Positions 1-7,840 of a stretch of 37,771 nucleotides of DNA are shown here, piece by piece. The notes beneath the pieces are model-generated. The model searched no databases and had not been told where the DNA came from. It saw only the letters and a list, made by a program, of their open reading frames with translations. The translations under genes and the position numbers were made by a program. Source of the DNA: Clostridia bacterium (GTDB lineage Bacteria > Bacillota > Clostridia > Oscillospirales > CAG-382); assembly GCA_017560085.1 (NCBI GenBank), contig JAFYPA010000119.1, forward strand, positions 1 through 37,771, written 5' to 3'. Positions within the stretch are counted from its first letter, which is position 1. Each line of letters begins with the position of its first letter.

Positions 1-1242
1 CTTCTGATGGCGCCCCCTGTCAAGGATACCGTAACCTTAGGCTTTGACCCCGCTTATCGTACAGGCTGTAAAATAGCTGTTGTTGACGGCACGGGTAAGG
101 TGCTTGAAACCTCTGTGGTATACCCCACTCCCCCTCATAACAAGACAGAGGAGGCAAGAGTCAAGCTTACTTATCTTATCAAGAAGCACGATGTTAAGAA
201 CATAGCCATCGGTAACGGTACAGCTTCAAGAGAATCGGAAAGGTTCGTGGCTGAAATGCTTCGCGACCTTCCAGGTGTAAGCTACGTTATTGTCAACGAA
301 GCGGGTGCTTCCGTTTATTCCGCATCAAAGCTCGGTGCTGAGGAATTCCCCGATTATGATGTTTCTCTGCGTAGTGCGGTTTCCATTGCGAGAAGACTTC
401 AGGACCCTCTCGCAGAGCTTGTAAAGATTGACCCGAAATCCATCGGTGTCGGACAGTATCAGCACGATATGCCTGCGGCAAGACTTGACGAAACACTCGG
501 CGGTGTGGTTGAGGACTGTGTAAACAGTGTCGGTGTTGACCTTAACACGGCTTCTCCTTCCCTTTTAAAGAATGTTTCAGGTCTTAACGGTACGACCGCA
601 AAGAATATTGTAACCTACAGAGAAGAAAACGGTATTTTCACATCAAGAAAGCAGCTTACAAAGGTTCCAAAGCTCGGTCCGAAGGCATTCGAGCAGTGTG
701 CGGGCTTCCTTCGTGTACCCGAAAGCAAGAATATTCTTGATAATACGGGAGTTCATCCCGAAAGCTATCCTGCCGCTGAAAAGCTTCTTGAGCTTTGCGG
801 TTACACTCTTGAGGACGTTGCAAAGGGTAATCTTTCCGAGCTTGTCGAAAGACTCAAGAAGGTTGGCGAAAAGAAGGCTGTTGAGGAATGCGGAGTAGGT
901 ATTCCCACAATTCTCGACATTGTCAAGGAGCTTCTCAAGCCCGGACGCGACCCCAGAGACGAGCTCCCCGCTCCCATTCTCCGCAACGATGTTATGGAAA
1001 TTTCAGACCTTAAGCCCGATATGGTTCTTATGGGCACTGTAAGAAACGTTATTGACTTCGGTGCGTTTGTTGACATCGGTGTTCATCAGGACGGACTTGT
1101 TCATATTTCGCAGATTTGCAACAAGTTCATCAAGCATCCTTCGGAGGTGCTTTCCGTCGGTGACATTGTAAAGGTTAAGGTACTTGAGGTAAACGAGGCT
1201 AAAAAGAGAATTTCTCTTACCATGAAGGATATCAAGGAATAA
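1..1242 (+). CDS. tex: Tex-family transcription accessory / RNA-binding protein, 3' part
   Basis: Tex is a cytoplasmic nucleic-acid-binding protein linked to transcription and RNA metabolism. The visible 413 codons hold a YqgF/RNase H-like domain (residues about 8-130, starting with GFDPAYRTGCK), helix-hairpin-helix repeats (about 165-245, including the LNTAS and NGIF stretches) and a C-terminal S1 domain (about 335-410, MVLMGTVRNVIDFGAFVDIG). The N-terminal Tex domains lie outside the window. The frame is open to base 1 and the codons before the first ATG (Leu-Leu) match the family sequence LLxAPP, so this is a 5'-truncated gene and ATG at base 7 is not its start. It is followed directly by a hairpin shared with the convergent gene. 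Confidence 0.95.
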   Translation, partial: LLMAPPVKDTVTLGFDPAYRTGCKIAVVDGTGKVLETSVVYPTPPHNKTEEARVKLTYLIKKHDVKNIAIGNGTASRESERFVAEMLRDLPGVSYVIVNEAGASVYSASKLGAEEFPDYDVSLRSAVSIARRLQDPLAELVKIDPKSIGVGQYQHDMPAARLDETLGGVVEDCVNSVGVDLNTASPSLLKNVSGLNGTTAKNIVTYREENGIFTSRKQLTKVPKLGPKAFEQCAGFLRVPESKNILDNTGVHPESYPAAEKLLELCGYTLEDVAKGNLSELVERLKKVGEKKAVEECGVGIPTILDIVKELLKPGRDPRDELPAPILRNDVMEISDLKPDMVLMGTVRNVIDFGAFVDIGVHQDGLVHISQICNKFIKHPSEVLSVGDIVKVKVLEVNEAKKRISLTMKDIKE

Positions 1243-1251
1243 ATTTTTCAA

Positions 1252-1276
1252 GGGACTGTCTTTAAGGCAGTCCTTT
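1252..1276 (+). terminator. Rho-independent terminator after tex
   Basis: GGACTG pairs with CAGTCC around a short loop, followed by TTT. It lies 10 bases after the tex stop and overlaps the stop codon of the convergent gene, so it may work in both directions. The T tract is short. Confidence 0.65.
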
Positions 1277-1922
1277 AGCTTTGCTCCGTCGGTATAATAA
1301 ATGTGGGAAAGCCCTCGGATTCGGGTGCTACGGTACCCGCTTCAAACCAGAATGCCAGTCCTTTTTTGCAAAGGAACATATTATCCGGTTTTATTCCGTA
1401 TGCGTATCTTCTAACGCCCTTTTCCGTGAAGGAGAAGGTATGACCTTCGTTTTTCAGATTTTCCGAAATCATATCGCCTATACGCTTTCTGATTTTCCGT
1501 GGGGTCAGGTTATATTTCTTAATAAGGTATTTGGACGGCAGAATTATGCCGTCCTTTTTGCTCCACACCTGCGAGATTCTTCGCATTTTTCTGAAGTAGC
1601 CGTCGTAGTGCGTTATATCAAGAATTACGGATATACAGAAATTGTCCTCATAAGATACAATACATTTCATTATTTCTCCGAAGGGACGGAAGGAATCGTC
1701 TGACCGCATTCGTGCTTCTGCTGTTTTTATAAGCTTTTTCTCGCAAAAGGACATATAATTCCGTACAAGGCTTGAATAGAAGTCGTTGAAGGTGCTTTCG
1801 GCTTTTTCGGTGGTTTTTATCTGCGGATATTCAAGGTTTATTTCGATTGCTCTTTTGCCGTTTACATCTATGCTTTTTCGTATCTTGCAGACATTTACGG
1901 AATTGCTCTGATTTTCGGGCAT
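1275..1922 (-). CDS. DUF3298 (RsiV C-terminal-like) protein
   Basis: A 215-residue protein. The middle and C-terminal part resemble the DUF3298 fold found at the C-terminus of anti-sigma factors such as RsiV: a region of alternating strands and, at the end, the family-like segment GLAFWFEAGTVAPESEGFP followed by TFIIP. There is no signal peptide or membrane segment, unlike RsiV, so an anti-sigma role is not supported. The start is set by GAGGTGA about 5 bases before the ATG. It is divergent from the gerA-like operon and convergent with tex, so it is probably a single-gene unit. The family call is from sequence feel and its function is unknown. Confidence 0.6.
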   Translation of the reverse strand: MPENQSNSVNVCKIRKSIDVNGKRAIEINLEYPQIKTTEKAESTFNDFYSSLVRNYMSFCEKKLIKTAEARMRSDDSFRPFGEIMKCIVSYEDNFCISVILDITHYDGYFRKMRRISQVWSKKDGIILPSKYLIKKYNLTPRKIRKRIGDMISENLKNEGHTFSFTEKGVRRYAYGIKPDNMFLCKKGLAFWFEAGTVAPESEGFPTFIIPTEQS

Positions 1923-1994
1923 AAAATCACCTCGTGAATGTATTTATTCCGTTTATTCGGGAACAGTATTATAAAACAGTATATGTGAAGTTCG

Positions 1995-3428
1995 GTGGTG
2001 ATAGTTATAAACTCCGAGAGTTTTATAAATAAAATTGACGGTATGTTCGACAGATGCTCGGATTATGCGAAAAGGGAATTGAGCTTCAGAGGCGGAAGAA
2101 GGCTTACCGTTCTTTATATTATAAATCTGTGCGACAAAAAGTATGTTACAGAGGGAATTCTAAAGCCCTTATCCGCAGAGGACGGGATATACCCTTCACG
2201 GGAGCTTATGACGGCAATTCTTGCTTCGCTTCCGCTTTCCGAATGCACGGGCGAAAGTGATGCGAGAGATAAAATACTTTCGGGAAATGCCGTTATTGTG
2301 GGCGAGGAAAACGGTCAGTTCTTCTGCTATGCGGCGGATGCAAAAAGCGAGGACGGCAGAAGCATAAGCGAGCCCGACAGTGAATCGGTAGTAAGAGGTC
2401 CGAGGCAGGGCTTTGTTGAAAATGCGATGCTTAATGTTACAATGCTCCGCAAGATAATAAAAAGTGAAAGGCTCAAGGTTTTAAGCTATACCTTCGGAAG
2501 CAGAACAAACACGGACGTTAAGGTTGTTTATTATGACGGAATTGCAGACAAGCGGGCGCTCGGTATTCTTTTAAAGCGGCTTGAGGGTATAAAAATGGAC
2601 TCCTGCGTGGATTCGGGCAATCTCGAGCTTATGCTTCAGAGCAGTAAGTTCAATCTGTTTTCCGAGGTCGGCAACAGTGAAAAGCCGGACAAGGTTGCTT
2701 CAAAAATTCTAGGCGGGCGTATTGCCGTTATATGTGACGGCAGTCCCGTTGTACTGACAGTGCCCTATCTTTTTACGGAAAGCATTCAGTCCTCGGAGGA
2801 TTATCTGAAAAGTGTTTATTATGCGACCTTTATAAGAATACTTCGTGTTACGGGTATGATTCTTGCGGTGCTTTTGCCTGCCGTTTTTGTTGCGGTGCAG
2901 AGGTTTCACAAGGGGGCTCTTCCCTACTCGATTTACAAAATACAGACTCAGGCACGGAGTGATGTTCCGTTCGGCATATTTACGGAGATGCTGATTGTTC
3001 TTCTGATTTTCGAAATAGTAAGAGAGGTCGGTGTGAGAATGCCGAAGGCTGTGGGCGATGCTCTCAGTGTTGTCGGAGGCTTGATTCTCGGAGATGCAGC
3101 CATCAAGGCGGGAATCACGAGCGAGACGGTGGTTGTTATTGCGGCATTGACGGGTATATGCAATTTTATGAATCCGACATTTATGAATGCCAATGTGATT
3201 CTGAGGCTTGCGTTTGTAATTCTTGCGGGTATTTTCGGCTTTTACGGAATTGCGTTGGGAATTGTTTCTGTCCTTGTGATTCTTTGCGGCAAAAGGTCAT
3301 TCGGGGCAGATTATATGATGCCGTTTTCTCCGATGGGCGGGCGTATTCTTTACGACACTGTGATTATGAAGCCATATGCCGCAAGCTTCGGGCATTCACG
3401 GGAAATGGACGAGGGGTATGAAAATTAA
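1995..3428 (+). CDS. GerA-family spore germination protein, A subunit (GerAA/SpoVAF type)
   Basis: GerAA-type proteins sit in the spore inner membrane and form nutrient-gated channels with GerAB and GerAC. The 477-residue product has a soluble N-terminal half typical of the family (about residues 35-265, with SESVVRGPRQGFVENAMLN and LRKIIKSERLKVLSYTFG) and a membrane domain with about five segments from residue 275 to 440, including the family-like FTEMLIVLLIFEIVREVGVRMP. The first codon is GTG (a GTG GTG pair) with no strong ribosome-binding site, so the exact start is uncertain. The 3' end overlaps the lipoprotein gene by 11 bases. Family call is secure; the germinant is unknown. Confidence 0.88.
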   Translation: MVIVINSESFINKIDGMFDRCSDYAKRELSFRGGRRLTVLYIINLCDKKYVTEGILKPLSAEDGIYPSRELMTAILASLPLSECTGESDARDKILSGNAVIVGEENGQFFCYAADAKSEDGRSISEPDSESVVRGPRQGFVENAMLNVTMLRKIIKSERLKVLSYTFGSRTNTDVKVVYYDGIADKRALGILLKRLEGIKMDSCVDSGNLELMLQSSKFNLFSEVGNSEKPDKVASKILGGRIAVICDGSPVVLTVPYLFTESIQSSEDYLKSVYYATFIRILRVTGMILAVLLPAVFVAVQRFHKGALPYSIYKIQTQARSDVPFGIFTEMLIVLLIFEIVREVGVRMPKAVGDALSVVGGLILGDAAIKAGITSETVVVIAALTGICNFMNPTFMNANVILRLAFVILAGIFGFYGIALGIVSVLVILCGKRSFGADYMMPFSPMGGRILYDTVIMKPYAASFGHSREMDEGYEN

Positions 3429-3945
3429 AGTTATTCTCTCTGTTATGATTTGCAGCTTTGTTCTTACCTCCTGCTCGGGAAGGGCTCGCAGGGAGGCTTA
3501 CTGCTTTGGCATTGTTTTTGACAGAAATTCGGGGAATTCGCAGATTACTCTTTACTGTAAAACGGCTGACGGTGACAATACGGAAAAGGCTGATAACAAG
3601 GTGTTTATTTTAAGCGGTAAGAATTTTCACGAGGCTCACAAAAAGCTTTCGGCTCAGAGCTATGAAATACGATTCAACAGCACGGAGGCTTATTTTCTTT
3701 CCGAAAATCTTACAAGGACTGACATTGTTGAAATTTCTTCTCTTATACTAAACGGAACGGAATACAGAATAGACAATGCTTTGTATATTCAGAAGCCGAG
3801 AGAGAAAAGCACCGAGCTTTACAAGAGAGCCGAAGAGGTCTGCTCGGATGAAGGCATCGACAAAAAGCAAGCAACAGAATATTTGTCCGTAATAAAGGCA
3901 CTGCGTGAGGAAATACAGAATGACGAGAGAAGGGACGGACGGTAA
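3418..3945 (+). CDS. Short GerAC-like spore germination lipoprotein
   Basis: The ATG at 3418 is preferred because GAGG lies 4 bases upstream and the N-terminus is then a clean lipoprotein signal: MKIKVILSVMICSFVLTSCSG with lipobox LTSC and lipidated Cys. The start overlaps the end of the GerAA gene, which indicates translational coupling. The 175-residue product contains only the GerAC N-terminal region (a CFGIVFDR strand, then a KNFHEAHKKLSAQ helix). Classical GerAC is about 370-400 residues with a second domain, which is absent. Position in the operon supports the C-subunit call more than sequence does. Confidence 0.7.
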   Translation: MKIKVILSVMICSFVLTSCSGRARREAYCFGIVFDRNSGNSQITLYCKTADGDNTEKADNKVFILSGKNFHEAHKKLSAQSYEIRFNSTEAYFLSENLTRTDIVEISSLILNGTEYRIDNALYIQKPREKSTELYKRAEEVCSDEGIDKKQATEYLSVIKALREEIQNDERRDGR

Positions 3946-4948
3946 TATGAGCAAAGCATCGGCATATTTAAGGCATTCATCCGTCGTTTTTCTTTATGTG
4001 GCATCGCTGTTTATTCTTGTAAATTTCCTCGGTAAATTCTGCAGAACGCCTGTAGGATGGGCGATTTTTGCGATATTCTCGCTGGTGCTGATTCGGCTTT
4101 CAAAAGGAAGCGAATATGCCGAAAAAAGCACAGTGAAGGGTATACTTTCGATTTCGGCGGTAGTTGTATCGTTGGGGCTTGAAGCGGGAATTGTCACGGG
4201 GATTTACAGTACACTTTCGGAGGCGAAATCGGGGATTTCCGACAATTGCTTTTTTGCGGTATTTATCGTTATTGCTTGCCTGATTTTATCTGCAAAGGAA
4301 AACCGCTCGGTCATAGGCGCTTCTGTGATGATGGCGGGAATTGTGTTTATTCCGCTGATTACCTGCGTTGCTTCTCTGTTTTTAAACGGGGCGGATTTAG
4401 GTGTTATTACGCAAATCGAAGGTGTCAGTCTTGCAAGTGAGGCTTCCGGCGGAATAATTTCGGCTTTGCTCTTTTTCGGGGATATTGAAATATTAAACGA
4501 ATTACAGGTGAACTCAGGTTCTTACAGCAACACTTATTTAAGAAGAGGAGCTTTCTGTGCCGTTTGTTATATTCTTATTTTCGGAATAGTTCTTTCACTA
4601 ACGCTCGGGAAGGTATTGTATGCCGTTTCGGATTCGCCCGCGTTTGCGCTTACAAGGGCGGTTTCATCCTTTGGACTTGAGGAATTGCTGTTGACGGTTT
4701 ATGCGGTGTGTCTTTTGCTTAGATTTATTCTGAAGGTGTTATACATTCGGGAAGGCTTTAGGCTTTTGGGTGTATCGGGAAAGAGGCGGAATCGGGCAGT
4801 ATCGGTTATATGCCTTTTCGCTTCGGTTTGCGGTGTGATCGGTGTGCAGTATTTCGGAGGATTCGTATTCGGATGTATTCTTGCGGTGATTATGAATGCG
4901 GTTGCGTTCGTGCTGCTTCCGTCTGTTAAAAAAATTCTAAAAAAATAA
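3920..4948 (+). CDS. GerAB-like spore germination permease
   Basis: About 340 residues, almost entirely membrane-embedded with about ten predicted segments, the size and topology of the GerAB/APC-superfamily germinant permease. It follows the GerAA-like and GerAC-like genes and overlaps the latter, which is the main support. The central stretch GGIISALLFFGDIEILNEL resembles the loop/helix common in GerAB relatives. Two starts are plausible: ATG at 3920 with AGGA eight bases upstream, or ATG at 3947 just after the lipoprotein stop with a weaker GAAGGG. The operon order A-C-B differs from the usual A-B-C. Divergent sequence; function inferred from context. Confidence 0.7.
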   Translation: MTREGTDGNMSKASAYLRHSSVVFLYVASLFILVNFLGKFCRTPVGWAIFAIFSLVLIRLSKGSEYAEKSTVKGILSISAVVVSLGLEAGIVTGIYSTLSEAKSGISDNCFFAVFIVIACLILSAKENRSVIGASVMMAGIVFIPLITCVASLFLNGADLGVITQIEGVSLASEASGGIISALLFFGDIEILNELQVNSGSYSNTYLRRGAFCAVCYILIFGIVLSLTLGKVLYAVSDSPAFALTRAVSSFGLEELLLTVYAVCLLLRFILKVLYIREGFRLLGVSGKRRNRAVSVICLFASVCGVIGVQYFGGFVFGCILAVIMNAVAFVLLPSVKKILKK

Positions 4949-4989
4949 ATAAGCTCCTGCGTATATGACAAAATTCGCACGGAGCTTAT
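4949..4989 (+). terminator. Inverted repeat between gerAB-like gene and spoIIAA
   Basis: ATAAGCTCC pairs perfectly with GGAGCTTAT, extended inward by TGCG/CGCA with one bulged base. There is no T tract after it, so it may be a weak terminator, an RNA-processing site or an mRNA-stabilising hairpin separating the germination and sigF operons. Confidence 0.45.
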
Positions 4990-5031
4990 GGTATATTATA
5001 AAATATGGATTAAGCCGAAAGGAATGTAAAA

Positions 5032-5322
5032 ATGCAGGATAACAACAGAATTATTTATGCTCTCGGCGGAGAGATAGACCACCACAAGGCTACCGCGATT
5101 CGCTCGGAAATAGACGATTTGATTATGGAGGAGCGTCCGAAAATTCTGACTTTCGATTTTACAAACGTAAAGTTTATGGACTCCTCGGGAATCGGTTTGG
5201 TTCTCGGCAGGACACGGACGATGAGTGCCGTGGGAGGAAGGGTTGAAATTGTGGGTGCTTCAAAAAGCATAGAGCGTCTTTTCAGAATGGCGGGCGCGGA
5301 CAAGCTTGTTGAAATAAACTGA
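5032..5322 (+). CDS. spoIIAA: Anti-sigma F factor antagonist SpoIIAA (STAS domain)
   Basis: SpoIIAA binds SpoIIAB when unphosphorylated and so frees sigma F in the forespore. The 96-residue product is a single STAS domain with the diagnostic MDSSGIGLVLGR segment; the paired Ser51/Ser52 hold the residue that SpoIIAB phosphorylates. Length is slightly below the usual 115-120 because of a short N-terminus. An AAGGAATG ribosome-binding site precedes the ATG. It is the first gene of spoIIAA-spoIIAB-sigF, with 20 bases to the next gene. Unlike Bacillus subtilis, no dacF lies immediately upstream; a gerA-like operon does. Confidence 0.92.
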   Translation: MQDNNRIIYALGGEIDHHKATAIRSEIDDLIMEERPKILTFDFTNVKFMDSSGIGLVLGRTRTMSAVGGRVEIVGASKSIERLFRMAGADKLVEIN

Positions 5323-5342
5323 GATAAGGTAAGGTATATACG

Positions 5343-5804
5343 ATGAACAGAAAGAAAAGGATAAACTCATTCAAGGCTGTGCTCCCGTCTCTCGGGAGAA
5401 ACGAGGCTTACTGCAGAAATCTTGCGGTGGCGTTTCTTGCTCAGGCAGACCCAACGGTGGAGGAAATTGCCGATGTGAAAACCGTGATTTCCGAGGCTGT
5501 GACAAACTGTATAGTTCACGCATACAAGAATGAAAGGGATGAGAGCAAGCGTAAAATCTACATAGAGGGTGTTCAATTCGAGGATAACACCTTCAGGTTT
5601 ACTGTCAAGGACAAGGGCTGTGGAATCGAGGATATAAAAAAGGCGATGGAGCCTCTTTACACGACGGATGCGGAAAGCGAGCGCTCGGGTATGGGGCTTC
5701 CAATTATGCAGACTTTTTCCGATTCGTTCAGAATAAAATCCGAGGTCGGAAAGGGAACGACGGTAACGTTTTCTAAAAAGGTAAGCGGCTCCGATGAAGG
5801 ATAA
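5343..5804 (+). CDS. spoIIAB: Anti-sigma F factor / serine kinase SpoIIAB
   Basis: SpoIIAB binds and inhibits sigma F and phosphorylates SpoIIAA. The 153-residue GHKL ATPase shows the N box (SEAVTNCIVHAY, Glu51 and Asn55), the G1 box (DKGCGI, Asp90) and the lid/G2 box with the SpoIIAB-typical ERSGMGLPIM (about 113-122). Length fits the family (about 146). The 3' end overlaps sigF by 11 bases, which suggests coupled translation and balanced stoichiometry of the pair. Confidence 0.95.
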   Translation: MNRKKRINSFKAVLPSLGRNEAYCRNLAVAFLAQADPTVEEIADVKTVISEAVTNCIVHAYKNERDESKRKIYIEGVQFEDNTFRFTVKDKGCGIEDIKKAMEPLYTTDAESERSGMGLPIMQTFSDSFRIKSEVGKGTTVTFSKKVSGSDEG

Positions 5805-6504
5805 AAGCAGTAACACCGAGCTGATACTCAGGTACAGATGCGGAGACAGTGAGGCACTGGAAAGACTTGTTGAGAACAATATGGGGCTTGTCAAAAGTGC
5901 GGTACGGCGTTACCTCGGAAAAGGCACTGAATACGACGACCTTATACAGATAGGCTCGCTGGGTCTTATAAAGGCTGTGGGAGCTTTTGACACGGAGCTT
6001 GGCTTTGAGTTTTCGACATATGCTTTTACTATGATTATCGGCGAGCTGAGAAGACATTTCCGTGATGACGGTATTATAAAGGTTTCAAGAAGCATCAGGC
6101 ACTACTGTGCGACTATGCTGAAAATCAAGGAGGAATTTGTGCTTCGGAACGGCTATGAGCCTCCAATTTCTTATCTTGCGGAAATGTGCGGTATAAGCGT
6201 TGAGGATGCGGTATTTTATCTCGGTGCACTCTCCCCCGTTGAGTCGCTGAGCGGTGATAACGAGGAGGAAAATCCTCTTGAAAACAGAATCGGTAACGAT
6301 GACATATCCGAATTCATTGAAAGGTATGCTCTAAGGGAGGCTATGGACTCTCTCGATGCCGAGGAAAGGCTGATACTTCATTTGCGGTATGATTTATCCT
6401 ACACACAGAGTATGACCGCGAAAAGGCTTGGGATTACACAGGTTAAGGTCTCAAGGAGCGAAAAGAAAATAATGGAAAAGCTTCGGCAACGGCTTACGGT
6501 ATAA
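5794..6504 (+). CDS. sigF: RNA polymerase sporulation sigma factor F
   Basis: Sigma F is the first forespore-specific sigma factor. The 236-residue protein has region 2 (YDDLIQIGSLGLIKAVGAFD then FSTYAFTMIIGELRRHFRDD), region 3 (RNGYEPPISYLAEMCGISVE) and region 4 with a helix-turn-helix (SYTQSMTAKRLGITQVKVSR). Gene position right after spoIIAB, with overlapping reading frames, distinguishes it from sigma G. A strong terminator follows. No spoVA genes follow sigF in this window. Confidence 0.95.
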   Translation: MKDKSSNTELILRYRCGDSEALERLVENNMGLVKSAVRRYLGKGTEYDDLIQIGSLGLIKAVGAFDTELGFEFSTYAFTMIIGELRRHFRDDGIIKVSRSIRHYCATMLKIKEEFVLRNGYEPPISYLAEMCGISVEDAVFYLGALSPVESLSGDNEEENPLENRIGNDDISEFIERYALREAMDSLDAEERLILHLRYDLSYTQSMTAKRLGITQVKVSRSEKKIMEKLRQRLTV

Positions 6505-6507
6505 AAA

Positions 6508-6535
6508 GAAAGGGACGTGTTTTGCACGTCCTTTT
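6508..6535 (+). terminator. Bidirectional terminator between sigF and the AraC gene
   Basis: GGACGTG (6513-6519) pairs with CACGTCC (6525-6531), flanked by A and T tracts on the two sides. It sits between two convergent genes and can terminate both. Confidence 0.85.
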
Positions 6536-6536
6536 G

Positions 6537-7394
6537 TCATTTGGTATATACGGGAGATATCCCTCTGATTTTTTTGTAGGTTCTTGAAAAATATGACAGA
6601 GATTCAAAGCCCGATGCCATAGCCGCCTCGGTTACCTTCATCCCCTGCGAGAGAAATCTGTCCGCCATCTGACAGCGCAGGGAATTTATATAGGTATGCA
6701 CCGTCTGACCCGAGTACTTCTTGAATTCTCTTGCAAAGTAGGACTTGTTGATGCCTATGACCCTTGCGATTCCGTCGAGGGTTATTTTTTCGGCGTAATT
6801 GTCGTTTATGTACAGCATTGCCTGCTTTATGTATTTTTCGGAGGAGTTGTTCTTCTCTCCCGTGGTTTGCTTCGGTGAGGAATATTTTGTGCAAAGGTCT
6901 ATTACAAGCTCAAGGGCGGCTTGTCTCGCTTTGGCGGCACAGAGGAATTTTTTCTCCGCTCTGTAGCTTTGGTAAGCATCGTGAAGGCTCAGGCATTTTT
7001 CGAAGGTTTCGTTGTCGGATGTGAGTCTTTCAAAGCTTAAGGATGAGATATCTATACCGTTTTCCTCGAAAAAGCTGTTGTCTATGATGATAAAGCAGAA
7101 GGTCATCCCCTCCTCCGAGGAAAGGCTGTGCATTGTCTGGGAGTTTATTATGGCAAGAATATCCCTTTTGACCTCTATGTTTTCCGTGCCGTATCTGAGT
7201 GTGCCCTTACCTTCCGTAAAAAGAAGAAGCTCGATATTATCGTGCCAGTTGCAGGTGGCGTTAAAAACCTTTTGACTTAATTGGGCTTTGAACGGAATGA
7301 GGGTGTTTTTCTTAAGGTCAAGATGGTGCTCGTACTGGTTTATGTATTGAGTGAGCGCCTGAGGAGATTTTTTTGTCGTTCGGCTTTGATTCAT
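6537..7394 (-). CDS. AraC-family transcriptional regulator
   Basis: A 285-residue one-component regulator with an N-terminal cupin-like sensor domain (about residues 20-150) and a C-terminal double helix-turn-helix (about 185-285). The second half has the family signature: LDGIARVIGINKSYFAREFKK, then VTEAAMASGFESLSYFSRTYK and a terminal ISPVY. The ATG at 7394 is chosen because AGAGGAAA sits 6-7 bases upstream; in-frame codons farther upstream fall in AT-rich promoter sequence. It is divergent from the SLH/beta-helix gene, which is its most likely target. Such regulators usually sense sugars or oligosaccharides. Confidence 0.88.
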   Translation of the reverse strand: MNQSRTTKKSPQALTQYINQYEHHLDLKKNTLIPFKAQLSQKVFNATCNWHDNIELLLFTEGKGTLRYGTENIEVKRDILAIINSQTMHSLSSEEGMTFCFIIIDNSFFEENGIDISSLSFERLTSDNETFEKCLSLHDAYQSYRAEKKFLCAAKARQAALELVIDLCTKYSSPKQTTGEKNNSSEKYIKQAMLYINDNYAEKITLDGIARVIGINKSYFAREFKKYSGQTVHTYINSLRCQMADRFLSQGMKVTEAAMASGFESLSYFSRTYKKIRGISPVYTK

Positions 7395-7559
7395 TGCATT
7401 TCCTCTTTTTGTAATATGTATGTAAAATAAAGTCAATATAGTTAAAATACAAATCAATATAAATGTTGTTTTGTTTGATTAATTTCATTAGAATAAGTAG
7501 TACAGTAGTGGGGTTTCACCCGTTTACTACAATTATAAACAATATTTTCTAAAATGTCA

Positions 7560-7596
7560 AGGAGGAAAAATTATGAAAGTAATTATGAAGGCATAG
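7560..7596 (+). other. Strong Shine-Dalgarno followed by a 7-codon reading frame
   Basis: AAGGAGGA lies about 6 bases before ATG at 7573, followed by MKVIMKA and a TAG at 7594. The site is as good as any start in the window, yet the frame closes at once. It may be a leader peptide or the remnant of a decayed gene whose start survives; the following bases keep no long frame. Confidence 0.4.
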
Positions 7597-7700
7597 GAAA
7601 AATCTGCGGATAATATGAGCTCTGCGGTTGTTCTTTGATGCGGATTACGGATAATTGTCTTTTTCATACTTTTATGTGTAAAAAATAGTCTTTTTACTGA

Positions 7701-7767
7701 AAATCGCTTTACAAATTTATTATGTATATGATATTATGTAATTGTTCAGTATGACTAAAAGCGATTT
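7701..7767. repeat. 10-bp inverted repeat AAATCGCTTT / AAAGCGATTT
   Basis: AAATCGCTTT at 7701-7710 is exactly mirrored by AAAGCGATTT at 7758-7767. The left arm overlaps the -35 element and the right arm lies about 20 bases past the -10 element of the SLH-gene promoter. A candidate operator, possibly for the adjacent AraC regulator. Confidence 0.5.
7708..7737 (+). promoter_or_regulatory. Sigma-A-type promoter of the SLH/beta-helix gene
   Basis: TTTACA (7708-7713), 18-base spacer, TATTAT (7732-7737). It lies about 100 bases before the chosen start codon, leaving a leader of about 95 bases. Confidence 0.55.
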
Positions 7768-7840
7768 GGTTTTGCCGTGTTAATTGGTGAATATCAAAAA
7801 TGCTTTGCGTCAAAAAACAATTCATACAGGAGAAAACAAA

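Larger units (their letters stand above)
7395..7840. promoter_or_regulatory. 446-base divergent intergenic region
   Basis: This AT-rich stretch between the AraC gene and the SLH gene contains no real gene. It holds a hairpin-prone GC-rich patch around 7505-7530, a strong ribosome-binding site AAGGAGGA with a 7-codon frame (7573-7596), a sigma-A-like promoter (7708-7737) and a perfect 10-bp inverted repeat bracketing that promoter. See separate entries. Confidence 0.6.

Noticed and set aside
1923..1994. Sigma-G-type promoter for the gerA-like operon
   Set aside because: A TGAATG element and an AGTATTAT-like element exist but are separated by about 23 bases, too far for a credible promoter.
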